A program made the translations under genes and the position numbers. From Zymoseptoria tritici IPO323 (Eukaryota; Ascomycota; Dothideomycetes; Mycosphaerellales; Mycosphaerellaceae): 64,000 bases of DNA. How positions within the stretch are numbered: position 1 is the first letter of the stretch; each line of letters begins with the position of its first letter. The stretch lies in NCBI RefSeq assembly GCF_000219625.1, contig NC_018214.1:806001-870000 (forward strand). The letters are read 5' to 3'. The notes under the pieces are model-generated. The model ran no database searches and had not been told where the DNA came from. It saw nothing but the letters and a program-made list of their open reading frames with translations. Shown piece by piece: positions 38,741-47,897 of the stretch.

Positions 38741-38976
38741 ATTCACGGTCGATATGCCGGGGAGTGGGACTGTTCGAGGTGGAGAGGTGCGTCGTCGAGG
38801 TGTGAGAATGAGGTTGATCCAAAGTAGCGGGCTGGAGAATTTCTGAAGGCAAATCTCAAAAGCTGGGGAAATTTGCGGCCTGATTTGTCAGGACACACTT
38901 CCGGAGACGCCGCAACTTCCTCAAGATTGTCTCGACGAAGCAACCCGACGGTACTTGGAGGGTCTCATCATCCACC

Positions 38977-39903
38977 ATGCCTCCAACAACAGCACTCTCA
39001 TCGCCTCTCCTCTGGAGATGTCCGCAATGCACGATTCGAACGCTTTCAACATCAGCTCGACAGCTGGCCGTCGGCCCAGAGCATCCCAAATACATTGAAG
39101 TCCCCGAGCCGCCGCAGCAGAATCTACCATACTCTCCGCGTGTCAAAGGTGTCCTACCCGTACCCCGCGACATCTTTGCCGGCAAGACAAGAGATCAGTC
39201 CGATAGCAAGGCCATTGCAGAGGCCACGCGGCGACCACGCAAAGCACGAGCTCCACTGGAGGGCACCAGGGAGGAATGGAAGGTCAAGATGAGCGAGGTT
39301 CGGCGACGGAACTTACGCGAAGGATTGGAAAGCTTGCGGAGCCGTCACCAGACCGAGAAGAAGCGCATGAGCGACAAGTCGCTCGCAAGGCAGCGGGAAC
39401 GTGAGGAGCTGCTCGCAAGACCAGAAAGGGAGGACGAGCGTTTGACTGCGCCCAGTACCAGTTTGGACCTGCAAGCTCTGCTCCATGGGACTGTTCCCGA
39501 CCCTACAAGACGCCAGCGGTTGGCCATGAAGCGCATCAATGTTGAGACAAAAGCAGCGGAGAAACAGCAAGAGCGACTAGACGCATTACATACCCTCTAC
39601 ATGAACGCCCGATCGTTCATCGTAACACCCGAGCAGCTGGACAAGGCGGTGGATGAGGCATTCGGCACACAGGAGAATCCGAAAAGATTTGGAAGTACTC
39701 ATATGGGTCCCAGTGGTGCTCTCTCGATCTGGGGAGAAGGCAGACCGGAGCGCGTCCAGGATATGCTCAACGCAGCGAACGGCGTTAAGTCAAGATCTGC
39801 CATGGACAGCACCAGCAAGGCTTTGGAGACCAGCAAGAATCGCATCAATACCATTGCGGAAGTGTTTACCGGCGGCAAGATGGACAAGGAGGCCAGGGAT
39901 TAA
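38977..39903 (+). CDS. PET123: Mitochondrial small ribosomal subunit protein mS26 (PET123)
   Basis: Single exon, 308 aa. The N-terminus (LLWRCPQCTIRTLSTSARQL) is a mitochondrial presequence. The family block KYIEVPEPPQQ followed by VKGVLPVPRDIF is diagnostic of mS26/Pet123. A long charged helix (SEVRRRNLREGLESLRSRHQ and on) fits its extended coiled structure on the mitoribosome. Start chosen at the first Met preceding the presequence; it lies 236 bp from the divergent NOG2 start. Confidence 0.88.
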   Translation: MPPTTALSSPLLWRCPQCTIRTLSTSARQLAVGPEHPKYIEVPEPPQQNLPYSPRVKGVLPVPRDIFAGKTRDQSDSKAIAEATRRPRKARAPLEGTREEWKVKMSEVRRRNLREGLESLRSRHQTEKKRMSDKSLARQREREELLARPEREDERLTAPSTSLDLQALLHGTVPDPTRRQRLAMKRINVETKAAEKQQERLDALHTLYMNARSFIVTPEQLDKAVDEAFGTQENPKRFGSTHMGPSGALSIWGEGRPERVQDMLNAANGVKSRSAMDSTSKALETSKNRINTIAEVFTGGKMDKEARD

Positions 39904-40188
39904 ACTGTTGTTTGTATCAATCGGTACTCTTCGTACTTTTCGCGCCCAAGCGCTGCTACGCTTCACTCTGCTCGAGAGGCAGCAATCTCAACGTCCCAAC
40001 ACTACACTACCATGTTGTGATCTGTCACATTCGCTGCCACTCCACGCCGGCGTACATTCACCCGTCGCGGCGCGCTAATGCAATGTTCGCGACCAGACAG
40101 GCCTCGACTTACTACATAAAGCCGCCCCTCCGCTCCACGAACACACCTCTCTGCTTCATCAGGTCCTGTCTACATCCCATTCCTTGCT

Positions 40189-41541
40189 ATGTTTGCTCCC
40201 TCAGATCTGACACGCGGTGGCGCCCGATCGATACAAAAGGCCGGCTGCCCTGTTCTTCCTCAGCTCGCCAAACGCCCGGCAGCAATGACACGAGCCTTGA
40301 AAGATCCCGCCTTTCTCACTCGCGTAGAGCGGTGGCATGCGGAACATGAAACCCTCAAGGAAGAACTGTACGTCCTCATCAGGCCATACGCCACCACCTT
40401 CCGGCAGCCACCATTCACTGCCGGAGAACTGATCATCATCGCCATGGTTCTCGGCGACCACAGACCTCGGAGTCAAGGCGACCTCCTATCCTGGATCATG
40501 AACACCTTCCGGTTCTTCTCGAACGAGCTGATAACCAAGTGGGCAGACGATCACCTAAGCGATCGACGACTATTTTACACCTGCAACGAGATCAAAGATC
40601 CGGTTCCTGGCTTTGCGAAAGCGTTTCTGAAGTACGATCTGCCGATCAAGCTGGTGTCTTCCAATCTGAGCACACAGCGCGATACCTACGCGGCGGACCC
40701 GCGAGCGTGTCGTACATACCTGCGGCGACTGCTCGAACCACTGCGACACAATACTTTCCGTTTCCTCGACCTGAGTAGCGAGCTTCGTAACATTGTGTAC
40801 GAGATGGCCTTCTCCTATCCTAAATCTGGCATCCGGATCACCACCAACTCGCGAAACAAAATCACAAGTCTTCAAACCCAGCATCGAGAAGGCATCTCCA
40901 GCGGTGGTTCAGTCATGAAATGGGAGCCCACCCGCAGCGGTCCCATCACTCTCCCACCCATGTCCCGCATCCTCAGCCTCCTCAGCGTCAACCGTCAAAT
41001 CAACGCCGAAGCAACACCAATCTTCTACAACATCAACACCTTCCTCTTCCCCAACCCACGCCTGTTTCTCGCGCCGAGCAACCGCCTGGCCACCAATCGC
41101 TTCTCCAATATCTCCCGCCTCGCTCTCGACATCAACGCCAAAACAGACTTCAAGTCCTGGATTCCGTTCACTCGCTTACTCGCGGAGCACAAACCGTTCG
41201 ACTTTCTGGGCATCACGACGGATGATAGAAGCTGGCTCAAACTGCGTCCCGCCGAACGCGCGGAATTGGGACGCAAGACGCCGTTCAAGGAGATCAAACA
41301 AGTTCCAGGGTTCTTTCATTTGGCGGTGGCGGTGGTGAAGGCGAAGGCGTTTGAGTTGGGTGGACCGTGTGATGGGATCAAAGCGTACGTCGCTGCGGAG
41401 GTGCTGAGGATCAAAGCTAAGCCTGAGATTGTTGGAAAACACAAGGTGGTGAAGAGGATTGAGGGTCGGAAGGGAGAGAAGGAGGTCAAGGATGTGGCTG
41501 GAGCTCAGGCGGTGAAGATCAAGGTTGAGGAGGTCGATTAG
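40189..41541 (+). CDS. 2EXR/F-box-like domain protein, uncharacterised
   Basis: Single exon, 450 aa. The central block FRFLDLSSELRNIVYEMAFS is the F-box-like start of the 2EXR-type domain common in Dothideomycetes. It is followed by LSLLSVNRQINAEATPIFYN, another hallmark of this group. Here the domain is preceded by about 180 residues of helical sequence, an unusual position because the motif is normally near the N-terminus. The C-terminus is Lys/Glu-rich and ends in a KIKVEEVD-type motif, which fits a sumoylation consensus. Function unknown. No signal peptide or membrane segment. Confidence 0.75.
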   Translation: MFAPSDLTRGGARSIQKAGCPVLPQLAKRPAAMTRALKDPAFLTRVERWHAEHETLKEELYVLIRPYATTFRQPPFTAGELIIIAMVLGDHRPRSQGDLLSWIMNTFRFFSNELITKWADDHLSDRRLFYTCNEIKDPVPGFAKAFLKYDLPIKLVSSNLSTQRDTYAADPRACRTYLRRLLEPLRHNTFRFLDLSSELRNIVYEMAFSYPKSGIRITTNSRNKITSLQTQHREGISSGGSVMKWEPTRSGPITLPPMSRILSLLSVNRQINAEATPIFYNINTFLFPNPRLFLAPSNRLATNRFSNISRLALDINAKTDFKSWIPFTRLLAEHKPFDFLGITTDDRSWLKLRPAERAELGRKTPFKEIKQVPGFFHLAVAVVKAKAFELGGPCDGIKAYVAAEVLRIKAKPEIVGKHKVVKRIEGRKGEKEVKDVAGAQAVKIKVEEVD

Positions 41542-41824
41542 CGAGGATGGCTTTGGTTTGGAATCGTGAAAAGATTCGGATAGTTGAGAGGGAGCGCTTG
41601 GACAGCACGTCGAAGTCATGGGAGACTACAAAAGTTCGAGTTTCGATTCTGTTTTGTTAACATAGCTGTACTTTCTTGGATGCATCCGTTCGTCAGCTCA
41701 ACTCACTCCTTCTAATCCTCAGAGCACCACACTGACTAGATTCTGCCGCTGCTGCCATGCACTCGGTTGCTGTTTTGAAACCCTTTTTTACACTATCAAC
41801 ATGATCGTACACCACCAATACAGT

Positions 41825-43390
41825 CTACTTCTTTTCCTTCGGTGCAATCATCAGCTCTGGCCTGACAATCTCGTCAAACTTCTCCGAGCTCAGTGCCTCC
41901 AGCTCCATCGCACTTTCCTTCAATGTGATGCCCTTCTTGTGTGCGTTCTTGGCCACCTTGGACGCCATATCATATCCAATGACCGGGTTCAAGCAAGTCA
42001 CCAACATCAAACTCTCCTTCAAGATGGCAGAAATCTTCGCCTCGTTCGCCTCAAGACCCACAACGAGGTTCTCACGGAAAGAGTTCATGCCGTCGGTGAG
42101 CAGACGGGAGGAGTGCAAGAGGTTGGCGATCATGACAGGCTTGAAGACGTTGAGTTCGAAGTTTCCTTGCGAGCCGGCGAAGGTCACGGCGGCTTGGTTG
42201 CCGAAAACTTGCGCGCAAAGCATGGTCATGGACTCGCATTGGGTTGGGTTCACTTTGCCGGGCATGATGGAGGAACCGGGCTCGTTCTCGGGCAGGTTGA
42301 GTTCGCCGAGACCGCAGCGTGGGCCAGAGCCGAGGAATCGGATGTCTTGGGCGATCTTGTAAAGGGAGACAGCGAGTGTGTTGAGCTGGCCGTGAGCTTC
42401 GACAATAGCATCGTGAGCGGCCAGTGCCTCGAACTTGTTGGGTGCAGTCTGAAATTGGTGTCCGGTCATCTTCGAGACCTCGCTGGCGATGTCCTCGGCG
42501 AAACCCTTGAAGGTGTTCAGGCCGGTTCCGACAGCAGTACCGCCCTGAGCGAGAAGTCGGAGACGTGGCAGAGCAGACTGCACACGCTCAATGCCGTACT
42601 CGAGCTGTGTGACATAGCCTGAGAACTCTTGTCCAAGTGTCAGAGGTGTAGCATCCTGCAAATGTGTGCGTCCAATCTTGATGATCTGCTCGAATTGAGC
42701 TTGCTTGTCCTTCAACGCATCTTTCAAGTTCTTCAACGCTGGAAGAAGAGCCTCCTCGAAGTCCAGTACCGCCGCGATATGCATTACAGTCGGAAAGGTA
42801 TCGTTTGACGAGGCGGACATGTTGACGTGATCGTTCGGGTGGACAGGCTTCTTGCTGCCGAGCTGACCTCCGAGGATCTCAATCGCACGATTGGAGATGA
42901 CTTCGTTGGCGTTCATGTTGGACTGCGTGCCAGATCCGGTCTGCCATACAACAAGAGGGAAGTGGTCCACCAGCTTCAAGTCGGCCACCTCGGCGGCAGC
43001 TTGTTGGATTGCTTTGCCAATCTTCGGGTCCAGCCCGAATTTCATATTCACCGTCGCCGCCGCGCCCTTCAGAATACCAAATGCTCTTACAATCGGTGGA
43101 GGAAATCGGTCCTGCGGCTGATTGATCTTGAAGTTGCCCAGCGAGCGCTGCGTCTGAGCTCCCCAGTAGCGGTCATCGGCCACCTCGATCTCGCCAAAGG
43201 CGTCGCTCTCCTTGCGTCCCATGTTTGCGGTGGAGGAGAATGTTCGTGTTGCGGAGAGAGTTGCGAGTCTCGGGAGGTGTCGTAGAGATGTAGCTCTTGA
43301 TGTCGGAGAGCTTCGGGCGGGGAACGAGCGAGCTGTCAATGATGATGTTGCTTTGGCCGCGAAACCGCGAGGCATTGCCGTTCGATACAT
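41825..43390 (-). CDS. FUM1: Fumarate hydratase, class II, mitochondrial (and probably cytosolic)
   Basis: Single exon, 521 aa. A Ser/Arg-rich presequence (about residues 1-56) precedes [20 protein letters not shown]. Active-site blocks are present: [58 protein letters not shown] and the signature [15 protein letters not shown]. It interconverts fumarate and malate in the TCA cycle. The internal Met57 (codon at 43222-43220) lies just after the presequence and could give a cytosolic/nuclear form, as fungal fumarases are often dual-localised; that use is inference. Confidence 0.96.
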   Translation of the reverse strand: MYRTAMPRGFAAKATSSLTARSFPARSSPTSRATSLRHLPRLATLSATRTFSSTANMGRKESDAFGEIEVADDRYWGAQTQRSLGNFKINQPQDRFPPPIVRAFGILKGAAATVNMKFGLDPKIGKAIQQAAAEVADLKLVDHFPLVVWQTGSGTQSNMNANEVISNRAIEILGGQLGSKKPVHPNDHVNMSASSNDTFPTVMHIAAVLDFEEALLPALKNLKDALKDKQAQFEQIIKIGRTHLQDATPLTLGQEFSGYVTQLEYGIERVQSALPRLRLLAQGGTAVGTGLNTFKGFAEDIASEVSKMTGHQFQTAPNKFEALAAHDAIVEAHGQLNTLAVSLYKIAQDIRFLGSGPRCGLGELNLPENEPGSSIMPGKVNPTQCESMTMLCAQVFGNQAAVTFAGSQGNFELNVFKPVMIANLLHSSRLLTDGMNSFRENLVVGLEANEAKISAILKESLMLVTCLNPVIGYDMASKVAKNAHKKGITLKESAMELEALSSEKFDEIVRPELMIAPKEKK

Positions 43391-43912
43391 TTTGAGTGCG
43401 CGCCGATGCGGGTGGATATGGATGGAGTGGAGGATGTAATAATTGCTTTCTTCTGCCGACTATGGCTGGGAATCGTCGCCCAAAAAATTGATTCCTGGAA
43501 GTCCCGAATCGCGCGCTCCTGGACCCGATCGATCACCCGAAGCTTTGCCGATATCGATATACTTTCACTTGCGCAAGACGGTAGAAACATCGTCTTCATC
43601 CTCATCTCATCACCGCCTTGTCGGGCACTGGCTCCTTGCTACAGGGCATGAGGTCCGCCACGCGAATGGACATGCCCCGAGTCGATGTCGACGGTACGTG
43701 GAACACGATGCGAAAACATGACAGTAATTGCACGGGACGCTGAGCTGGCACCGGACGGTGGTTTGAGCGGCTCCAAGATGTATGAAGACGGCACTGGAGT
43801 ATTCGACAAAGTCGTTTCATTGGGACATCATATCAGCTATCTACTCCTCCGTGTGGCCCATTTCAACCTGGCGGCCATGACTACCAAAATGTCGACGATG
43901 GGTACGAAGAGT

Positions 43913-44290
43913 TTACTTCTCTGTTGAAGGTGTTAGCACGGTGAAGCGTTTTCGGAAGACAATCACGGCAACTCACTGTCTCCCATGCCGATGGCCTCCT
44001 TTGCGGAGTCCAAGTAGGACTGGCCCTCCTTGCCAGCGTCCTTGCCGCTACCGCTGACGGTGTCGGATGCCTTCTGGGTGGTGGACTTCTCGCCCTCTGG
44101 AACGATGTCAGTTTTACTGTCCAGGCTCAGTCTTGTCAAGACTGGTCGTACCTGGCTGAGCAGTGCCAGCAATGCTGTCTCCTGCAGATTTGAGAGAGTC
44201 GGTGGCAGACTCGAGGGTACCCTTCTGGGAGTCGGGCTTGACGGCAGAGCCGATCTTGTCGGTGTTGGACTGGCGGAGAGCGTCGGACAT
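43913..44290 (-). CDS. HSP12: HSP9/HSP12-family stress protein
   Basis: Three exons on the minus strand: 44290-44152, 44096-43977, 43920-43913, giving 88 aa. It begins MSDALRQSNTDKIGSAVKPD, then SQKGTLESATDSLKSAGDSI, and ends AKEAIGMGDKK. The small, hydrophilic, Gly/Ser/Lys/Asp-rich sequence without cysteine is typical of the HSP9/HSP12 (WHI11, AWH11) group. These proteins are induced by heat, osmotic stress and stationary phase, and associate with membranes. The last exon is only 8 nt (AG AAG TAA). Intron 2 (56 nt) has GTGAGT, GCTAAC and ACAG. Without splicing, the frame would end a few residues later, so the difference is small. Confidence 0.9.
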
Positions 44291-44445
44291 GTTTGCGTTT
44301 GGTATGTGTGTTTGGTTTGGTTGGAAGGATTTCGAATGTGAGTTCTCTTAAGCAGAAAGCAGGACGGCAGCACACGACCTTCTTATACCCACCAGGACCT
44401 CAATCCGCATCTCGTGCTCGCTCGCAGATAGCGGGGCAGAATAAG

Positions 44446-44450
44446 AGGGG
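44446..44450 (+). promoter_or_regulatory. Candidate STRE (AGGGG) upstream of HSP12
   Basis: AGGGG lies about 156 bp upstream of the minus-strand start at 44290. In yeasts this motif binds Msn2/4-type stress regulators. A 5-bp match is weak evidence alone. Confidence 0.3.
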
Positions 44451-45245
44451 CATGTTACGCAGCAGAATGGAGGTACTGCAAAACCTGTAAGTTGACTCGT
44501 CTTCAGATGTTACGCATCTCTCGATGGCGGGTGCGTCATGCTGGGCAGCAGCTCCAGTTTTGCTCTCGGTCATAGGTCGCCGAGCGACACCACCTTCAGT
44601 GCTACTGGTTGAGATGCACTTCAGACCGGGACCACATGGTCTTTTGGCGAGGATCGATCGTCACCTCAGAGCGATGTCAATATTCAGAGCCGGCGTAGAT
44701 GCCATGTTAGTATCATGGATTTCTGGGCCAGAACTTCGGCTTCGGCACTCAGATGAACAACTAGAACGATCAAAGCTCAGGCATTCGAGCATGCTCCCAA
44801 TATCCTAGGGGATCATCACAGCCGACAGTCTACCAGCATCCTCTACTACTGCAGTTGCCACAGCATCCAATACTATGAACGAGACCGTAGAGCCCAAGTC
44901 TCAGATGTACATCCTCGCAAACACCCGACCTGGCATCCAAGCTGCTGCACCACAAGCTCAACCTTGCACCGCCGCCGTCACCATGATGTAAACAAGCCAC
45001 CACATGCAGAACAGGTGTGGCTCAACTTCTTTGGAGGCAAACTTTCAGGATTCATGCATGAGTGGACCTCGACTGCACCTCATCTGCATGAGCCGCTGGC
45101 AAGCGACGAGAAAGTCGCAGGGTTGGACAAATTCTGCTGCCGCTCGTGAATCGTGATCAGATGCTGAGACTTGTGAAAGGTCTGGACTTGGAGGTGGCGG
45201 ATGACGATGCTTCAGTCTTGCCTTCTGTGCCTTATCGATGTTCGG

Positions 45246-45260
45246 TTTAGGGTTAGGGTT
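45246..45260 (+). repeat. Short interstitial telomere-like motif
   Basis: TTTAGGGTTAGGGTT, two and a half units of the fungal telomere repeat TTAGGG, inside the chromosome arm. Too short to exclude chance. Confidence 0.4.
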
Positions 45261-45280
45261 CTGCGAGAGCTTTGAGGGAC

Positions 45281-45309
45281 CTCTCTCCTCATTCTCTTCG
45301 AGGAGAGAG
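45281..45309. repeat. Perfect 10-bp inverted repeat with 9-nt loop
   Basis: CTCTCTCCTC and GAGGAGAGAG are exact reverse complements around a 9-nt loop, 20 bp after the telomere-like motif. Confidence 0.6.
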
Positions 45310-45405
45310 ACATGCCGACACATCATCTTAAGTCAACACAGCATCCAGGTATCGAAAAGATCTCAAGGAGAGGATATTCGACTTCTTTGCGTTGTGGCCG
45401 AGCAC

Positions 45406-45487
45406 CAGTCTCTTCTCGAAACAACGGCAAGGCAATGCCCCATCCTCAGTCTCTTCTCGAAACAACGGCAAGGCAATGCCCCATCCT
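45406..45487. repeat. 41-bp tandem duplication
   Basis: Two exact adjacent copies of a 41-bp unit starting CAGTCTCTTCTCGAAACAAC, followed by the first bases of a third. The period is not a multiple of three, so it is unlikely to be under coding constraint. Confidence 0.85.
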
Positions 45488-46036
45488 CAGTCCTCTCCCA
45501 AAAGCAACGAACCTCCTTACTCCTCCTCCTAACTCGCCCAGCAACGACTTGTCACCCAGCACTATTTCACCTCGGCAACCCCTCTGCGATAACAGTACTC
45601 AGATCCACTCCTCGGTAGAGTCACTGGACAAGCGCCGAACTCTGCATATTGCCACAGCCGACGTTGAAGGACCAGGAGAACAGAGCGCGGTACCGATCCA
45701 CGTTGTGGCAGCCTCTGTTCTTGAGTCGTGAATGGACCCCGAGAAACTCACGCCGTCGCAGCCGTGGAGTCTGGAATGTAGTCTGCACGGCGGGCTCGGA
45801 CTCGAGTCTGGGAGGTCTTTTCCGCTGCTTGTGAGGATAGACTGGTGTTCAAGGCAAGTTCATATCCGCAGCAATTGGTCCGCGACTAGACTATGTGATT
45901 CTGGTCAGGATTGGCTTCGGAAGTATCAGAGAGGCACCAGGCTTATCAGGAGATCACGGATCTTGCCAGCCAGTTGTCCCAACTTGTCTCCACAACGCAT
46001 GTGTAGCCATCAACATGGAACACCGAGCAGAACGGC

Positions 46037-46618
46037 TCAGAGAAGATAGACTTTGTCCAGAGAGCGGCTCCGTAGGATGTCATACACTGGCGACAGCGGA
46101 CCCCTGAAAAGTCCTCGCGACACATGAGACAGAAGCTCATCAAAGTCCTTCTGCAATGTCTCGTGGTCTTTGGCTTTGCTTTTGAAGGCCACGAAATCAT
46201 CTAGGGATTCGAAGAAGTGCTCGGCTTCCGTCACGATGGAACGATCTACCGGCCATTCCAGACGAGCCTGTGTATGCCAGTCGCTGAGGACCAGTAGAGA
46301 ATGGGCAGCGAGATCAGCGCTTTCGAAGTTGTCGCTAGCTGGATCAAGTACGGGCTTGCCATTCGTCGATGCCGTCGAGGTCTCGGCCTCGAATCGATCT
46401 CTCACTTTCTCCTTGTCAAGTCTGGCGAGTTGTGCTTCAAGACCATCGACGGCGCCTGCGGTGGGCCGCTGATGTCCAATAATTGCAGCGCTGGCGGGCA
46501 ACTTACTCTGCGGAATGGAAAGCACAGTCGAACGGAGCAGCTGCTGTTCCTGCGTTGTGCCCTTATTAACGGCTCTAAGGAATTTGCCTCGCCGCCGCCG
46601 TTCTTCATGGCGCTCCAT
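46037..46618 (-). CDS. Hypothetical protein, about 176-193 aa
   Basis: Minus-strand frame from MERHEERRRRGKFLRAVNKG to RSRSLDKVYLL, 193 aa unspliced. It has coding character: helical, charged segments (GLEAQLARLDKEKVRDRFEA; AEHFFESLDDFVAFKSKAKD). A 51-nt stop-free candidate intron at 46506-46456 (GTAAGT to CCGCAG) would shorten it to 176 aa and join SIPQ to SAVDGLEAQ, but it lacks a clear branch site. A competing minus frame overlaps its 5' part (46402-46818). I do not recognise the protein. Confidence 0.45.
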   Translation of the reverse strand: MERHEERRRRGKFLRAVNKGTTQEQQLLRSTVLSIPQSKLPASAAIIGHQRPTAGAVDGLEAQLARLDKEKVRDRFEAETSTASTNGKPVLDPASDNFESADLAAHSLLVLSDWHTQARLEWPVDRSIVTEAEHFFESLDDFVAFKSKAKDHETLQKDFDELLSHVSRGLFRGPLSPVYDILRSRSLDKVYLL

Positions 46619-46863
46619 AGTCCGATCCCCTCCTGCGTCCGACGTGTGATTTGAGCGTATTCCGAAGCTCGAGCCCTTGCCACCAAGCAAAATACAACAC
46701 AATCAAGTACGCCTGGTTCAAATCCGAAGCTCGCGAGCCTGTCCCGCGATCCTGAATCCCCTAGCTGGAGGACGAAAAGACAGCTCCGCTCTCGCATTTC
46801 CAGAAGCTCTTGTGTCACAGTGATTGATTCACCGGTCGCTTTGCACCTCTTGGTGTATGTAGC

Positions 46864-47547
46864 TCACGTAGCGGCAGTTGCCAGCGGATTCTTCGTCTTA
46901 GCGATACTCGTGCCAGCAAAGATCTCCTTGTCAACGATACCTTCCATCGACTTCAAGGTCAAGCGAACATTCCGGGGTAGAATCAGATCAGACGGATGAG
47001 CTGGCGGAGCGCCATAAAAGCCAGTCGATCTTATACGGCGTACTGAACAAAGGTCGACCGACTCCTGGTCCTTGGAAAAACTAAGCTCGAGCGTATCGGA
47101 CATCATTATGCTGACCGAAGCGAGGGCGTTGCGAAGTGAGTACTCGTACCAGCCAGGCAAAAGCTTCACGGTACATACCCCTTCGCCGCGAGAACTTGTC
47201 AGCGTAGCGATGGGACGCCCTTCTGTATTCCTCAGCGTATCTTGGAATCCGAAGTAGGGATCTGCGCCTAGTCCCAAAGCAAGCCTGTACGATCGGGTTA
47301 GCAAAAGCATGTCACCATGTGTCAAATTGATCTTCAAACGTGCCAGACGAATTGCGCCCAGTCGAGACTCAAAGGCGTCGGCTCCATACGCATATCGTTG
47401 TCCACTACGAAGCGAGTCTCTTCCATCTGGTCGTCCATCATGAAGTGGGTCTCTTCTATCTGGTCGTCCAGACTGGACGAAGGATTGTGCAACGGAACTG
47501 CCAATGCTAATCCGCAGCGCAGAACAACATCCATCCACGTGCAGCAA
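46864..47547 (-). CDS. Doubtful hypothetical ORF, possibly frameshifted
   Basis: The C-terminal half reads like a protein (RLALGLGADPYFGFQDTLRN; VKLLPGWYEYSLRNALASVS; LILPRNVRLTLKSMEGIVDK). The N-terminal part in the same frame is low quality, whereas another minus frame (47534-47334) reads MDVVLRCGLALAVPL with an 11-residue acidic repeat. The two frames cannot be joined by a consensus GT-AG intron that I can find, so either an unusual intron or a frameshift is involved. Function unknown. Confidence 0.3.
   Translation of the reverse strand: MLHVDGCCSALRISIGSSVAQSFVQSGRPDRRDPLHDGRPDGRDSLRSGQRYAYGADAFESRLGAIRLARLKINLTHGDMLLLTRSYRLALGLGADPYFGFQDTLRNTEGRPIATLTSSRGEGVCTVKLLPGWYEYSLRNALASVSIMMSDTLELSFSKDQESVDLCSVRRIRSTGFYGAPPAHPSDLILPRNVRLTLKSMEGIVDKEIFAGTSIAKTKNPLATAAT
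47409..47474. repeat. 33-bp imperfect tandem repeat (11-codon unit)
   Basis: Two adjacent 33-bp units, GAAGCGAGTCTCTTCCATCT... and GAAGTGGGTCTCTTCTATCT..., 27 of 33 positions the same. On the minus strand one frame gives DDQIEETHFMM then DDQMEETRFVV. A period of three times eleven suggests coding origin. Confidence 0.6.
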
Positions 47548-47874
47548 AGCAGCCTCTTTCGGCCGATGGCGAACGCATGTGGAGGGTTCGACTGTTTGAA
47601 GGAGTCAGCGAGCTCTCAATAGCTGTGCGAAATCAGGCAGTTCACAAAGGCTGCAGGCGTCTTCAAAGCCTTTCAATATCCCTGGTAAGCTAGCTCTACG
47701 CTGGCCATGATGCAATGCTGCATAATTGTGTCTTTGCGTGGTTGTCGTTCGAGACGACATGTGAGCAGGACACACCAATCCTTCATGAATCACCACGGTC
47801 TGGTCACCATGATTCTCCAGGGTCATGCAACCTATCTACTGTTCCTTGCAAGCGCTTCATTTCCGGCCAGCGCT
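47548..47874. other. Intergenic, nothing recognised
   Basis: 327 bases downstream of the SRS2-type helicase stop. Apart from the end of an 18-bp tandem duplication spanning the helicase stop codon, nothing is seen. Confidence 0.35.
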
Positions 47875-47897
47875 TCATTTCCGGCCAGCGCTCCAGC
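47856..47897. repeat. 18-bp tandem duplication across the helicase stop codon
   Basis: AGCGCTTCATTTCCGGCC occurs twice in succession, followed by AGCGCT. On the minus strand each unit encodes SAGRK and a stop, so the second copy lies in the 3' UTR and is a spare stop. Confidence 0.7.

Larger units (their letters stand above)
44451..46036. other. Gene-free, repeat-bearing accessory-like interval
   Basis: About 1.6 kb with no recognised gene. It contains a telomere-like motif (45246-45260), a 10-bp hairpin (45281-45309) and a 41-bp tandem duplication (45406-45487). Plus-strand frames across it (e.g. 45312-45731) lack family resemblance. Confidence 0.45.

Noticed and set aside
44524..44808. 94-codon plus-strand frame upstream of HSP12
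   Set aside because: No family resemblance and located in the stress-gene promoter flank.
46402..46818. 138-codon minus-strand frame overlapping the hypothetical gene at 46037
   Set aside because: Its N-terminal part looks somewhat protein-like, but the downstream half is inferior to the competing frame. It could be an upstream exon, but I found no phase-consistent junction.
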